Source: Thermoproteota archaeon (GTDB lineage Archaea > Korarchaeota > Korarchaeia > Korarchaeales > Korarchaeaceae). Taken from it: a DNA stretch of 64,000 nucleotides. Positions 8,460-16,102 of the stretch are shown one piece after another. The translations under genes and the position numbers were made by a program. Every line of letters starts with the position of its first letter. The first letter of the stretch is position 1. The notes beneath the pieces were generated by a model, which saw nothing but the letters and a program-made list of their open reading frames with translations, was not told where the DNA came from and made no database searches. Where the stretch lies: positions 303,112 through 367,111 of the forward strand of contig JAOZFN010000007.1 of NCBI GenBank assembly GCA_027492205.1. The letters are read 5' to 3'.

Positions 8460-9498
8460 TCAGACATCTACAAGTTGACGGTAGTCTCTAATTCCGGCGG
8501 CCCTATCCAAGGCAACTCCTACTATCCTCTTTACCTCTCTGAGGTTTCTCTCCAGCTGATCGAAAGCGCTCATCCAAGGATTCCCGGTCTTGCGTTCCTT
8601 GGTAAAGTAGAGGAGCGTGTACCCTTCACTTCCCGAGTACACCTCTAACTTCTTCACCCTCATTGAGCTTTCTCTCAAAGCCCTCACGTACGCATCGACG
8701 ACCTTGTGGTAGGGGACTTCACCTAGCCTGAGGCGCTCCCTCCATAGAGCCTCATAGGCGGGCCCTAAGAACTTGGCACACTTGCTGGCCGGATCGGGTG
8801 GTCCTTTGAATTCTCTCCCTAGTGCCCTAGCTAGACCCACATGATTCAGCAGTACCATGACATCGGCTCCTCTGTCTACCAAGTCCATTAGGGTCTCATA
8901 GTAAACATTCGCTCCTTCGTTATCTGCGAACACTAATGCGTGCTCTCCTCTCTCCGGAGCGACTTCCTGCCAACCTTCGTTACAATCACCGTGACGAATA
9001 TCCACGCGAGGTATCGCTTGCTCGCCATTAGTCTCGGAGCCTATGGGCGTCACAAGATCATTCTCAAACATCCACTGAACCCTGGCCCTCAGGGCGTCTG
9101 CTCTGGCCTCTTTGATCTCAAATCCAACTACCTCATCAAAGGGTCCGTTTAGCTTCCCGCTGAGAATCAACGGGGTTGACCCTACTAGAAATTAGGGGCT
9201 CCCCGCTGGCCTCGAGTTTGTACAGCCTACAACCAGCTAGAAGATCAATGAACTTTATTTTCCTCGGCCAGATCGTTCTCCTTTGCTCTACACGTTTTCT
9301 CTGCTGGGACCTCATCACCCGTACATAGACATCGGCCATCCATGCCAGCGCGACGAGTTTTACGGCAGTTTTAGGCGAAGTTACCTCGTAGAACTCTTCT
9401 GAAACGCGGGATAGTTCTTTCCCTAACGTGATTATGTTCTCAAACTTAGAGGAAAGCCAGTCTAGGAGACTCGGATACCTGCTCCTTACTCTACGCAA
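8460..9498 (-). pseudogene. tcmP: TcmP (three-Cys-motif partner), frameshifted
   Basis: Two ORFs of the track make one protein. The first, read from TTG at 9498 (overlapping the end of the radical SAM gene), runs through KIKFIDLLAGCRLYKLEASG, the TcmP methyltransferase-like motif. The second continues with FDEVVGFEIKEARADALRAR, the next conserved block, then HALVFADNEG and a C-terminal region. They are joined only if the frame shifts by one base near 9150-9170. TcmP proteins are encoded beside radical SAM proteins with a three-cysteine motif, exactly as here. The break could be a real mutation, a sequencing error or a recoding site; both halves are otherwise intact and unmutated, which favours a recent event or error. 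Confidence 0.8.
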
Positions 9499-10463
9499 TT
9501 GCACCTGACCCCGCTCCACTCGGGATACGTGCCAGGCTCGGGCAGGAGATCTGAGAGCCTGCGCCACATCTCCGGCGTCTCCTTACACAGGGCAACGTCG
9601 CCTGAGTAGCCTAGCCTCCTCAGCTCCTCCAAAACGTACCTGTACATCTCCTCCCTCAGGTCAGGCTTGATCTTCAGTCCCCATCCGGTTTTCTCCCCGC
9701 CTCTCAGGTATTCGTGCCAGCTTCTATCCTTGGCAAACTTAACGGTCTTCCACAGTCCCCTGAGCGTCCCCAGAGTGATCCTGCTTGGCTCAAGCTCGTA
9801 CCTGTGCAGCGCGTCTTCCACCAGCTTCGAGTACTCCCCCCTCCACCCAGGGACCGGTATCATGGGGTCGAGCCTCAGCCTGAGCTCGAAGCCCTCTCTC
9901 TGCACGAGCCTGGCGGCGGCCATCCTGTCCTCCGGGCCAGGGGTCCCCCTCTCGTAGAGCCTGGCTGGCTTTGAAGCGTTGACCGAGAAGCTGACTACTA
10001 TAGCCTCCCTTGGGCCGCTCCACTCCAGTAGAGGCTGCACGTGCCTCACGCCGCCCTTGGTAACCATAAGGAACCTGTGGCCTGGGTGGGTCTCTAGGAG
10101 ATCTGAGATCACCTCTAGGAGCAGGTGAGTCCACTCAGGAATGGCCAGGCTGTCGCTCAGCTCCCCTGTATTCAGGAGCAGCCTCTCGCCCCTGGAGTCG
10201 GCCCAGGACAGGAGGTCCTCTAGCTCCGCCTTCAGCCCCTCTAGGTCCTTGAGCCTAGGGGTCTTGTTACCGAAGAACGTGCCCTGGAGATAGCAGTAGG
10301 AGCAGCCAAACGGGCAGCCGTTCGCCCACTTCAACTCCCAGAAGTGGGGGCAGACGATGTCGGAGGGCGTCTTGGCGAAGTAGACCACGTAGCGGGAGTT
10401 CTGCCACTTGAGTAGTGGCGACATAGGTTTTAGCTCGATGAAGTCCTCCTCCGTTCTCCTCAC
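9486..10463 (-). CDS. Radical SAM protein, SPL-like (three-Cys-motif partner of TcmP)
   Basis: A 325-residue protein with the radical SAM cluster motif CPFGCSYCYLQG (CX3CX2C) near residue 50, preceded by FWELKWANGCPFG. The pattern and length resemble the spore photoproduct lyase-like or Gp37/Gp68-like radical SAM proteins that pair with TcmP. It should bind a 4Fe-4S cluster and SAM; the substrate is unknown. A C-terminal CNC element (VRCNCVE) could bind another metal. GTG at 10463 is the track start; a minus-strand TATA-like CATTATAGT lies about 20 bases upstream, so the true start may be slightly downstream. Its stop overlaps the start of TcmP, implying coupled translation. Confidence 0.85.
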   Translation of the reverse strand: MRRTEEDFIELKPMSPLLKWQNSRYVVYFAKTPSDIVCPHFWELKWANGCPFGCSYCYLQGTFFGNKTPRLKDLEGLKAELEDLLSWADSRGERLLLNTGELSDSLAIPEWTHLLLEVISDLLETHPGHRFLMVTKGGVRHVQPLLEWSGPREAIVVSFSVNASKPARLYERGTPGPEDRMAAARLVQREGFELRLRLDPMIPVPGWRGEYSKLVEDALHRYELEPSRITLGTLRGLWKTVKFAKDRSWHEYLRGGEKTGWGLKIKPDLREEMYRYVLEELRRLGYSGDVALCKETPEMWRRLSDLLPEPGTYPEWSGVRCNCVE

Positions 10464-10498
10464 GGCCTCCTCTTCTGACTATAATGTGAGTGGATCGT

Positions 10499-12403
10499 TT
10501 AAGCGTTTGCAAGCCTAAGTAGGCAAAAGTATTCTCTGATCATCTCCAGCCGCTCTCTTGACTGAGGGGTCTCTATTAGGAAAGATTTGCCCGTCCCCCC
10601 AGAAGATAGGATAACGTCGCAGATCGTCTCTTCTATGAATCGCCTCCTATCAGAACTCTCGGAGAGTTCCTCCCAGGACTTCCTCTGCTCTTTAGAGAGG
10701 AGGAGTGACTTCCCGGTCTTAGACAGGGAGCCGAGACCCTCCCTTTCCAGAATCCTGAGCACCGCCATGAACCTCCCCACCGGAACTTGGGGAGGTGTGA
10801 GTCCGCTAGAGGAGTACACGGCGTCGAGTCTCGAGATCAGTATCTTATAGAGGGTGGAAACGCGCTTGCTGCTCTTGTCTTTTACCTCTCTCCTGAGAGC
10901 CTCGAGGAAGCTGGAGACTGACGCTCGCAGCAGGACGCGACTTTTCTCTTCTTCCCCTCCCTCTGCGACTACCTCTTGGACGGCTTGGGGGGTCAGCAGG
11001 AAGGCCAGAACCTCTCTGAGATCCCTTTCAAATGCTCCATACTTATCCAGAAACTCTGACCTCCACTCGCCCCTTAGGAGCAGGCTGAGCTTGAGCAGGA
11101 AGGGGTCCACCTCTATAATCCCAAGGGCATGGCCAGCCTTGGAGAACTCGGCCTCTAGTGCTGTCCGCTCATCTGGATACCATTCAGCAATGGAGAACAA
11201 CAGAACTGGAACATTTCTAAGCATGTTCAAGAGCTGATCCCGGTCTCTCTGGGATCTCTGCCAGGACCTCCCCGTCTTTATCTCCACAGCGATGCGTTGG
11301 ACGAGTCTGTTGCCCTTCTCTCCGGCTTCCGGTTTGTAGGTCCAGACGAGGTATTGGGCATCGGTGACGGCCCCTGGCAGCGACAGCCTGTCCCTCGAGA
11401 GAGTCGCCAAGTAGTCTAGCTTGGTCTCCCCGAGGCTCACAGTGACTGGAATAGCCCTGAGTTTCTTCCACATGAACTCCCTCCAGAGCTCTTCCACCTG
11501 CCTGCCGAGGTCAACGCTTGATCCCATCTCGGCTTCTGGATCAATATTATCCAGGATCTCCTGAAGCATTTCGGTGATGTACTTTATCACACCTCCTATC
11601 TCCCACATTAAAGCTCTGTCCTCGGCTTTCTTCCTCAGCAAGGGGTAGAGCACGCTGAAGTGTTTGTCCAGACTCACGCGATATGAATCCTTGTAGGCCC
11701 TGAAGAGGGCCATTACCTTGAGGGTTGCGTCCCGGGCGGCCTCAACTCTCTCGTCGTCAGGCATGCTCAGCCTGTACTCTCTAGACCTCGCAAGGAGTCT
11801 ATTAGCAAGCGCCCGATCTTTCTCAAACTCGGCTCTGACTCGTTTTGACATCATTAGGATGGCTGACCCTCTTGGCGGTCTATCCGACGAGCCCTCCGTT
11901 AGCCACCGAACTATATCTGCCAGATCCTCAAACCTCTTCCGGTCCCCCCTAGCCAAATCCCCAAGAAGCTGGTCCAATTCGTCCACTATCAGTACGACAG
12001 GCTTCTCTGCAGGTATAGAGACGATCTGTTGTAAAATCAATTCTCTTACGTCACACACCGGATCTAGGAAGACCCTCCTGACCTCGACTCCCCTCTTCTG
12101 AAGGAATTCCTTCAAGACAAAGCCCAGCTGAGACTTGCCGGATCCATACTCCCCGACAACCGAGACTATAGCCCCACGCCAGTCTCTATCCTTGAGATAA
12201 TTGAAGATAGCCCCATTTACTTGTCTGAGCCTTCTGACGTTTACGAAAAAGTCCTTGAGTTGATCTAGGGGGAACTCAATGGGCCTCCTATCAGACCACG
12301 ACTCTAGTACCTTGCCTAGCGAGCTGGGGTTGTACTTGGAGTATGTTTTAGAGAGGTTATAGAACTCCTCCCGTGCCTTGGAGAGAGATTCAGGATGAAT
12401 CAC
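10499..12403 (-). CDS. P-loop ATPase with C-terminal nuclease-like motif
   Basis: A 634-residue protein. I place the start at GTG 12403, where GTGA overlaps the stop of the upstream winged-helix gene. Walker A is VVGEYGSGKS near residue 85 and Walker B is KPVVLIVDELDQLLGD near residue 140, followed by an SAILMMSK sensor-like strand: an AAA+/STAND-like ATPase that resembles Orc-type ATPases. Further on, KLDYLATL...TDAQYLVWTY...IAVEIKTGRSW has the D-(x)n-ExK arrangement of PD-(D/E)XK nucleases, so it may both hydrolyse ATP and bind or cut DNA. A decayed second copy lies at 15.5 kb on the other strand. I know of no characterised homologue; defence or genome maintenance of a mobile region are the leading ideas. 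Confidence 0.75.
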   Translation of the reverse strand: MIHPESLSKAREEFYNLSKTYSKYNPSSLGKVLESWSDRRPIEFPLDQLKDFFVNVRRLRQVNGAIFNYLKDRDWRGAIVSVVGEYGSGKSQLGFVLKEFLQKRGVEVRRVFLDPVCDVRELILQQIVSIPAEKPVVLIVDELDQLLGDLARGDRKRFEDLADIVRWLTEGSSDRPPRGSAILMMSKRVRAEFEKDRALANRLLARSREYRLSMPDDERVEAARDATLKVMALFRAYKDSYRVSLDKHFSVLYPLLRKKAEDRALMWEIGGVIKYITEMLQEILDNIDPEAEMGSSVDLGRQVEELWREFMWKKLRAIPVTVSLGETKLDYLATLSRDRLSLPGAVTDAQYLVWTYKPEAGEKGNRLVQRIAVEIKTGRSWQRSQRDRDQLLNMLRNVPVLLFSIAEWYPDERTALEAEFSKAGHALGIIEVDPFLLKLSLLLRGEWRSEFLDKYGAFERDLREVLAFLLTPQAVQEVVAEGGEEEKSRVLLRASVSSFLEALRREVKDKSSKRVSTLYKILISRLDAVYSSSGLTPPQVPVGRFMAVLRILEREGLGSLSKTGKSLLLSKEQRKSWEELSESSDRRRFIEETICDVILSSGGTGKSFLIETPQSRERLEMIREYFCLLRLANA

Positions 12404-13119
12404 AGCTCCCACCTCGCCGAGATCTTGGCCCTGCTGGGTATCACGAGCTCGCAGTAGGTCTCCCCGGTCACCCTGTCCTGCCACGTGGAGAACACCCTGC
12501 CCCCGAGACCGGGCGGTAACCTGTCTAGGTCCTCGGCGGACTCGAGGACGTCCCTGTAGGGCTCCAAGACCGGTATCCTCACGAGTCCCCGCTTCCAGAG
12601 CGACACTAGGATGTCCCGCACCCCGTCCCCGTACACCCTAGCCAGCGTGCCGTAAGTCACCGCACCCCTAGACCTCACGTCCTCGAGCACGGCCTCCTCC
12701 AGGGAGGTCGTGAGCACGGGAACCCTCCTCTCCCGGACGAGGTTGAGCTCAACCAGCCACCTGGCCAAGGCGCGGGCCTCCGTAGTCGTGACCTCGACTC
12801 CGAGTGAGGCGAGCGCCGCGGACAGAGAGCCCGGAGTGAGGGGGACGGAACTCCGGGTGAGCGCCCCTACGGCCTCGGCGAGCCTGAACTCCCTCATTAT
12901 GGCGTTTGCTAGGGACTCTCGGAAGTCATCGAGGGACCTTAGGTCGTCGACTCTTTGGAGCACCCACTCGAGGGTCTTGACGTACCGTGAGGCCGTCCTG
13001 GTGGACTTCACCCCGAGGATCTCGGCCGCGTCCTTCTCCCCCTTCAGCCTGCTTCTAGCGAGGGCAAGTCTGTAGAGTCCACTAATCCTGGTGGGATAGA
13101 AGCGGCTTGACCGGCGCAT
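12400..13119 (-). CDS. Winged-helix/HTH protein upstream of the ATPase
   Basis: A 239-residue protein. The ATG at 13119 lies about 25 bases after a minus-strand TATA (CCAATATTTAGG, 13141-13151), so I prefer it to the GTG at 13128. The N-terminus (RLKGEKDAAEILGVKSTRTASRYVKTLEWVL) reads as a helix-turn-helix, and a second possible winged helix lies around AVTYGTLARVYGDGVRDILVSLWKRGLV. The C-terminal strand-rich part has a TWQDRVTGETYCELVIP segment. It is translationally coupled to the ATPase (GTGA overlap), so the two probably act together, this one giving DNA binding or control. Confidence 0.65.
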   Translation of the reverse strand: MRRSSRFYPTRISGLYRLALARSRLKGEKDAAEILGVKSTRTASRYVKTLEWVLQRVDDLRSLDDFRESLANAIMREFRLAEAVGALTRSSVPLTPGSLSAALASLGVEVTTTEARALARWLVELNLVRERRVPVLTTSLEEAVLEDVRSRGAVTYGTLARVYGDGVRDILVSLWKRGLVRIPVLEPYRDVLESAEDLDRLPPGLGGRVFSTWQDRVTGETYCELVIPSRAKISARWEL

Positions 13120-13364
13120 GATCCGCACCTCAGAGGGCCCCTAAATATTGGAAAAAGTTTGTGCATCAGTCTGGGGATTGCCTATCTGGACTGAGCGGAG
13201 AGCGCGTGATCACGACATCGTCCCTCCGAAGGATGCGCAGAAGCCCAAGCCCGCTGAATCTGCCTTGGTTCAGGGGCGCTGGACGGCCGCTGCGTTCACG
13301 CGGGCCGCGCTCCCTGCCGAGCCAACCCAACTCTTTTTGTAGTACGTACTACCCACTACCCACG

Positions 13365-13604
13365 ATGGGCGAGGTCGTCAGGGTCACGAGGAAGTTTCAG
13401 ATGACGATCCCCAGGAGGGTAAGGGAGGCGCTGGGGATCAGGGTGGGCGATAGGCTGGAGGTGGATGTCGAGGGAGATCGAATCGTCGTGAGGCCCCTGA
13501 GGCCCAGGGTAGAGGACCCGGTGGAGGCGCTCCTGTCGCTTGTGAGGGAGCCCGTGGACGTGGATGCGGTGAGGCTCGTAGAGGAGTCCTGGGGCGAGGA
13601 CTGA
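13365..13604 (+). CDS. VapB-type antitoxin, AbrB/SpoVT fold
   Basis: A 79-residue protein from ATG 13365. VVRVTRKFQMTIPRRVREALGIRVGDRLEVDVEGDRIVV is a textbook AbrB/SpoVT DNA-binding hairpin; the acidic C-terminal tail should wrap the toxin. The longer track frame is rejected because its first 68 residues are non-coding in character. The next gene, a PIN toxin, follows closely. Upstream there is a TTTTTGTAGTACGTACTACCC palindrome (GTAGTACGTACTAC, about 13339-13352), a plausible autoregulatory operator. Confidence 0.85.
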   Translation: MGEVVRVTRKFQMTIPRRVREALGIRVGDRLEVDVEGDRIVVRPLRPRVEDPVEALLSLVREPVDVDAVRLVEESWGED

Positions 13605-13672
13605 TCTTGGGAGGCGCGGTCCGAGGGAGCCCGTGGAGGGCGGGGTCCGAGGGTGAGGGGGGGCGAGAACTA

Positions 13673-14164
13673 GTGGAGGCCTATGTGGACACGAACGTAT
13701 ACGTCTACGTGGCCCTCAGGCACCCGGAGTTCGGCGAACTCTGCGCGCGCATACTGAGGGCCGTTGTGTCCGGCGAGCTGAGGGCCGCCGGTTCCGACCT
13801 GGTGGCCATTGAGCTCCTCGGCTCCCTGGCCAGGGTGGGCCCCGAGGTGGCCAGGGGCGCGCTCGAGGCCTACCTGGCGATGCCCGTCAGGAGGCTCGAG
13901 GTCGACGAGAGGGTCCTCAGGGCGGCCGCCCTGATCAACGGGGTGGTGAACGTCGGTTACGACGCGATCCACGCCGCGCTCATGCTCCTGAACGGGGTCG
14001 GAGCCGTCGTGACCAACGACCTGGGGGACTGGGTCAGGCTGGCCAAGAGGCTGACGGACGTGGCCTCAACAATCGAGGAGGGTGAAATCCAGGTGAGGTC
14101 CCGAGAGCTGGCGGTGATCAGCCCGAGGTCCTTCCCCCGGCCCGTGGAGGTCGGCTCGGCGTGA
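13673..14164 (+). CDS. VapC-type PIN-domain toxin
   Basis: From GTG 13673 the protein is 163 residues and starts VEAYVDTNVYVYVA, with the first catalytic Asp in its usual place. GSDLVAIELLGSLAR carries the conserved Glu, VGYDAIHAALMLL the third acidic residue and VVTNDLGDW the last, so the four-acid PIN active site is complete. It is expected to be a Mg-dependent ribonuclease held inactive by the preceding VapB. The track start at 13607 adds a Gly/Glu-rich stretch with no family match. A C-terminal extension of about 25 residues is longer than usual. Confidence 0.85.
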   Translation: MEAYVDTNVYVYVALRHPEFGELCARILRAVVSGELRAAGSDLVAIELLGSLARVGPEVARGALEAYLAMPVRRLEVDERVLRAAALINGVVNVGYDAIHAALMLLNGVGAVVTNDLGDWVRLAKRLTDVASTIEEGEIQVRSRELAVISPRSFPRPVEVGSA

Positions 14165-14239
14165 GCCCGTGGGGGTTGGCGGCTTCATCCGAGAATTTAT
14201 ATCTCTCCGACAATAAAACCTCTTCTGAGGAATGCACAA

Positions 14240-14491
14240 ATGTCTGAGGTGGTGCTGAGGGTCGGGAAGAGGGGGGAGATCTACACGACCAGGGAGCTGA
14301 GGGAGCTGGCGGGCATCAGGGAGGGCGGGAGGGTCAGGGCCAGGGTCGAGCGGGGCAGGGTGATCATCGAGCCCCTGCCCACCTTGGAGGAGCTCATCCG
14401 GGAGCCGGTGGTGGAGGTGAGCCCGGAGGAGGCCGAGAGGCTGAGCGAGGAGGCCCAGAGGGAGGTCGGCTCCCGCGATCTCGGGGGGTGA
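14240..14491 (+). CDS. VapB-type antitoxin, AbrB-like
   Basis: An 83-residue protein: VVLRVGKRGEIYTTRELRELAGIREGGRVRARVERGRVIIEPL is an AbrB-like hairpin, followed by an acidic tail. A TATA-like ATTTATATC at about 14194-14202 precedes it. The end overlaps the next gene (GTGA), a PIN toxin, forming the second VapBC pair of the region. The usual I-P of the motif is replaced by Y-T-T, a common variation in archaeal VapB. Confidence 0.82.
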   Translation: MSEVVLRVGKRGEIYTTRELRELAGIREGGRVRARVERGRVIIEPLPTLEELIREPVVEVSPEEAERLSEEAQREVGSRDLGG

Positions 14492-15105
14492 ACGCGCTGC
14501 CGGAGGTGAGGGCCGGGCCCGGGCTCACTCCGGGCGAGCCACCGGGTGCGGGTGAATCTGACTCTGTGGCCGGGGCCGGCGTCAGGTTTGGCGCCGAGGC
14601 CGAGGCTGGGAGCCGTGCAGAGGCGGGACCGGAGCTGATCCTGGACACCACGTACCTCCTCCCCATATTCGGCGTCGGCGTGGGGCTCCCGAGGTACGAG
14701 TCCCTGTTCCCCAGGCTCCTGGAGACGTTGAGCGTCGGGTACAACCCCGTCTCCCTCGTGGAGGCCAAGTGGATTTCTCTCGGCCTGGCCAGGGATCACC
14801 CGGACAGGCGCGACAGGCTCCTCTCGGCCTACCGCAGGGGCCTGGCCGCGATCCTGGCCGACGAGAGGATCTCGGCCACCGAGCTCACCGGCCCGGAGGT
14901 GGAGGCCGTTGCGGACCGGCTCCTCCTCGAGTTCGGGCTGGCGGACTACTTCGACAGGGTGATCTACGCGACGGCCGTCGTCGGGAGCGCGGCCCTGCTG
15001 ACGGAGGACGGGGAGCTCCTGAGGCTCGCCAGATCGCCGGAGGCCCCGAGGCCGAGGGAGGCGCTGAGGTGGGCCGACGTTCCCGGGAGGCTCCTCGGCG
15101 ATTGA
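14488..15105 (+). CDS. VapC-type PIN-domain toxin
   Basis: A 205-residue frame beginning at GTG in the VapB stop. The PIN fold begins only near residue 49 with ELILDTTYLLPIFGV; further acidic positions are VSLVEAKW, LADYFDRVIYATAV and LLTEDGELLRLA. The preceding 48 residues are Gly/Ala/Glu-rich and unlike the family, so either the real start is internal or the gene has gained a low-complexity leader. The tight coupling to the antitoxin gene is standard for VapBC. Confidence 0.8.
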   Translation: MNALPEVRAGPGLTPGEPPGAGESDSVAGAGVRFGAEAEAGSRAEAGPELILDTTYLLPIFGVGVGLPRYESLFPRLLETLSVGYNPVSLVEAKWISLGLARDHPDRRDRLLSAYRRGLAAILADERISATELTGPEVEAVADRLLLEFGLADYFDRVIYATAVVGSAALLTEDGELLRLARSPEAPRPREALRWADVPGRLLGD

Positions 15106-15159
15106 ATCCGTGGGTCGTGAAACTTATCTGTGGCGACATTCCAAACTTTGTGGATAGAT

Positions 15160-15408
15160 ATGGGGATCTATGGGGTGGAAGTAAGGAGGGTGGACAGGCA
15201 GGGCAGGCTCGTCCTGCCTCCGGACTGGCGGGAGTCTGAGCTCGGGGACTCCAGGGAGGTGCTCGTGATCAAGGGGAGGGGCTACCTGAAGCTTATACCG
15301 AGGAGGAGGCGTGACCTGACGAGGTTCTTTGACTCCGTGGATCTGGGCGTCGAGTCCATAGTCGACTGGGCCGAGTTCGAGGCGGAGCTGCCTCGCGGCA
15401 GGGGGTGA
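15160..15408 (+). CDS. Orphan VapB-like AbrB protein
   Basis: From ATG 15160 this is an 82-residue protein with YGVEVRRVDRQGRLVLPPDWRESELGDSREVLVIKGRGYLKLIP, an AbrB-like fold. TATA-like AAACTTATCTG lies at about 15119-15129. No PIN gene follows; instead there is the wreck of an ATPase gene, so a partner toxin was probably lost or this acts as a stand-alone repressor. The C-terminal FFDSVDLGVESIVDWAEFEAEL helix looks like a toxin-binding tail. Confidence 0.7.
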   Translation: MGIYGVEVRRVDRQGRLVLPPDWRESELGDSREVLVIKGRGYLKLIPRRRRDLTRFFDSVDLGVESIVDWAEFEAELPRGRG

Positions 15409-15479
15409 CTGAACTGGACCCAAGACCCGAGGTGGGCAAGGATCCGCGCGCGGGGGTAAGCCTCCAGAAGCGCCTCTAT

Positions 15480-15860
15480 CCAGGGTCCTCGGGATCTCCC
15501 TAAACTTGTCCGGAATACACCCAGCTAGGATCGTTGAGGTCGACTCAAACCTGATGAGACTAGCCTCCCTTCAGGGCTGAGTACGCCTGGGATGGGAGTT
15601 CCCAAATCGTTATGGGGCGTTCGAGAGGGACTTGGAGGAGGTTATGCCTATCCTGCTCGGCCCGATCTTCCCCGCCCCTTTGGCGTCGAGACTGCCCTCC
15701 AGATACACCGCCGAGTCTGCTGGGGGCGCCTCACTACTCGAAGCCCGATCTAGCAAGGAAGTCGCTGCGATCAGGGGCGGCCATAGGTCTCTTAGCAGAC
15801 GAGATAGCTCGGGGCGTAGACAGATCCAGCTGGAAGAGAATAGACAGCCGTTCTAGTTAG
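15480..15860 (+). pseudogene. Decayed copy of the nuclease-like ATPase
   Basis: Reading across frames, this stretch gives IVEVDSNLMRLASLQG, then EFPNRYGAFERDLEEVMPILLGP, then LADEIARGVDRSSWKR. These line up in order with IIEVDPFLLKLSLLLRG, EFLDKYGAFERDLREVLAFLLTP and LEALRREVKDKSSKR of the intact ATPase at 10499-12403. Stops and at least two frameshifts interrupt it and the N-terminal ATPase domain is missing. It is on the opposite strand to the intact gene, so it is a diverged paralogue rather than a tandem duplicate. The fragment may extend to about 15,970 but I cannot align the rest. Confidence 0.75.
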
Positions 15861-16067
15861 AGCTGGTCGCTCAGCAGTCCGGTCTCGTTAAGTTCCTCCA
15901 ATCCGCACTCAGCGAGATTCCACAAACCCGCTCAACTCTTTGAGGAGGTAACGATCGCTGCGCGATTCCCCGCGCATGGGCGTCACGCGAGTGGGCAGGC
16001 CGTTTTTATTTGGAGAACTGTAGGGCTGCGCTGTGCACTTCATCACAGCAAAGCGAAAGGCGCGTTC

Positions 16068-16076
16068 ACTTTTATT
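16068..16076 (+). promoter_or_regulatory. TATA box
   Basis: ACTTTTATT lies about 27-35 bases before the GTG start at 16103. The stretch 15861-16067 has no other feature I can support, apart from a second TTTTTATTT at about 16003-16011 that may be an alternative or decayed promoter. Confidence 0.55.
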
Positions 16077-16102
16077 GTAACCTATGAGTTCTGACCGCCG
16101 AC

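Noticed and set aside
9136-9567. Track ORF as a separate gene
   Set aside because: It is the N-terminal half of TcmP, with its start inside the radical SAM gene.
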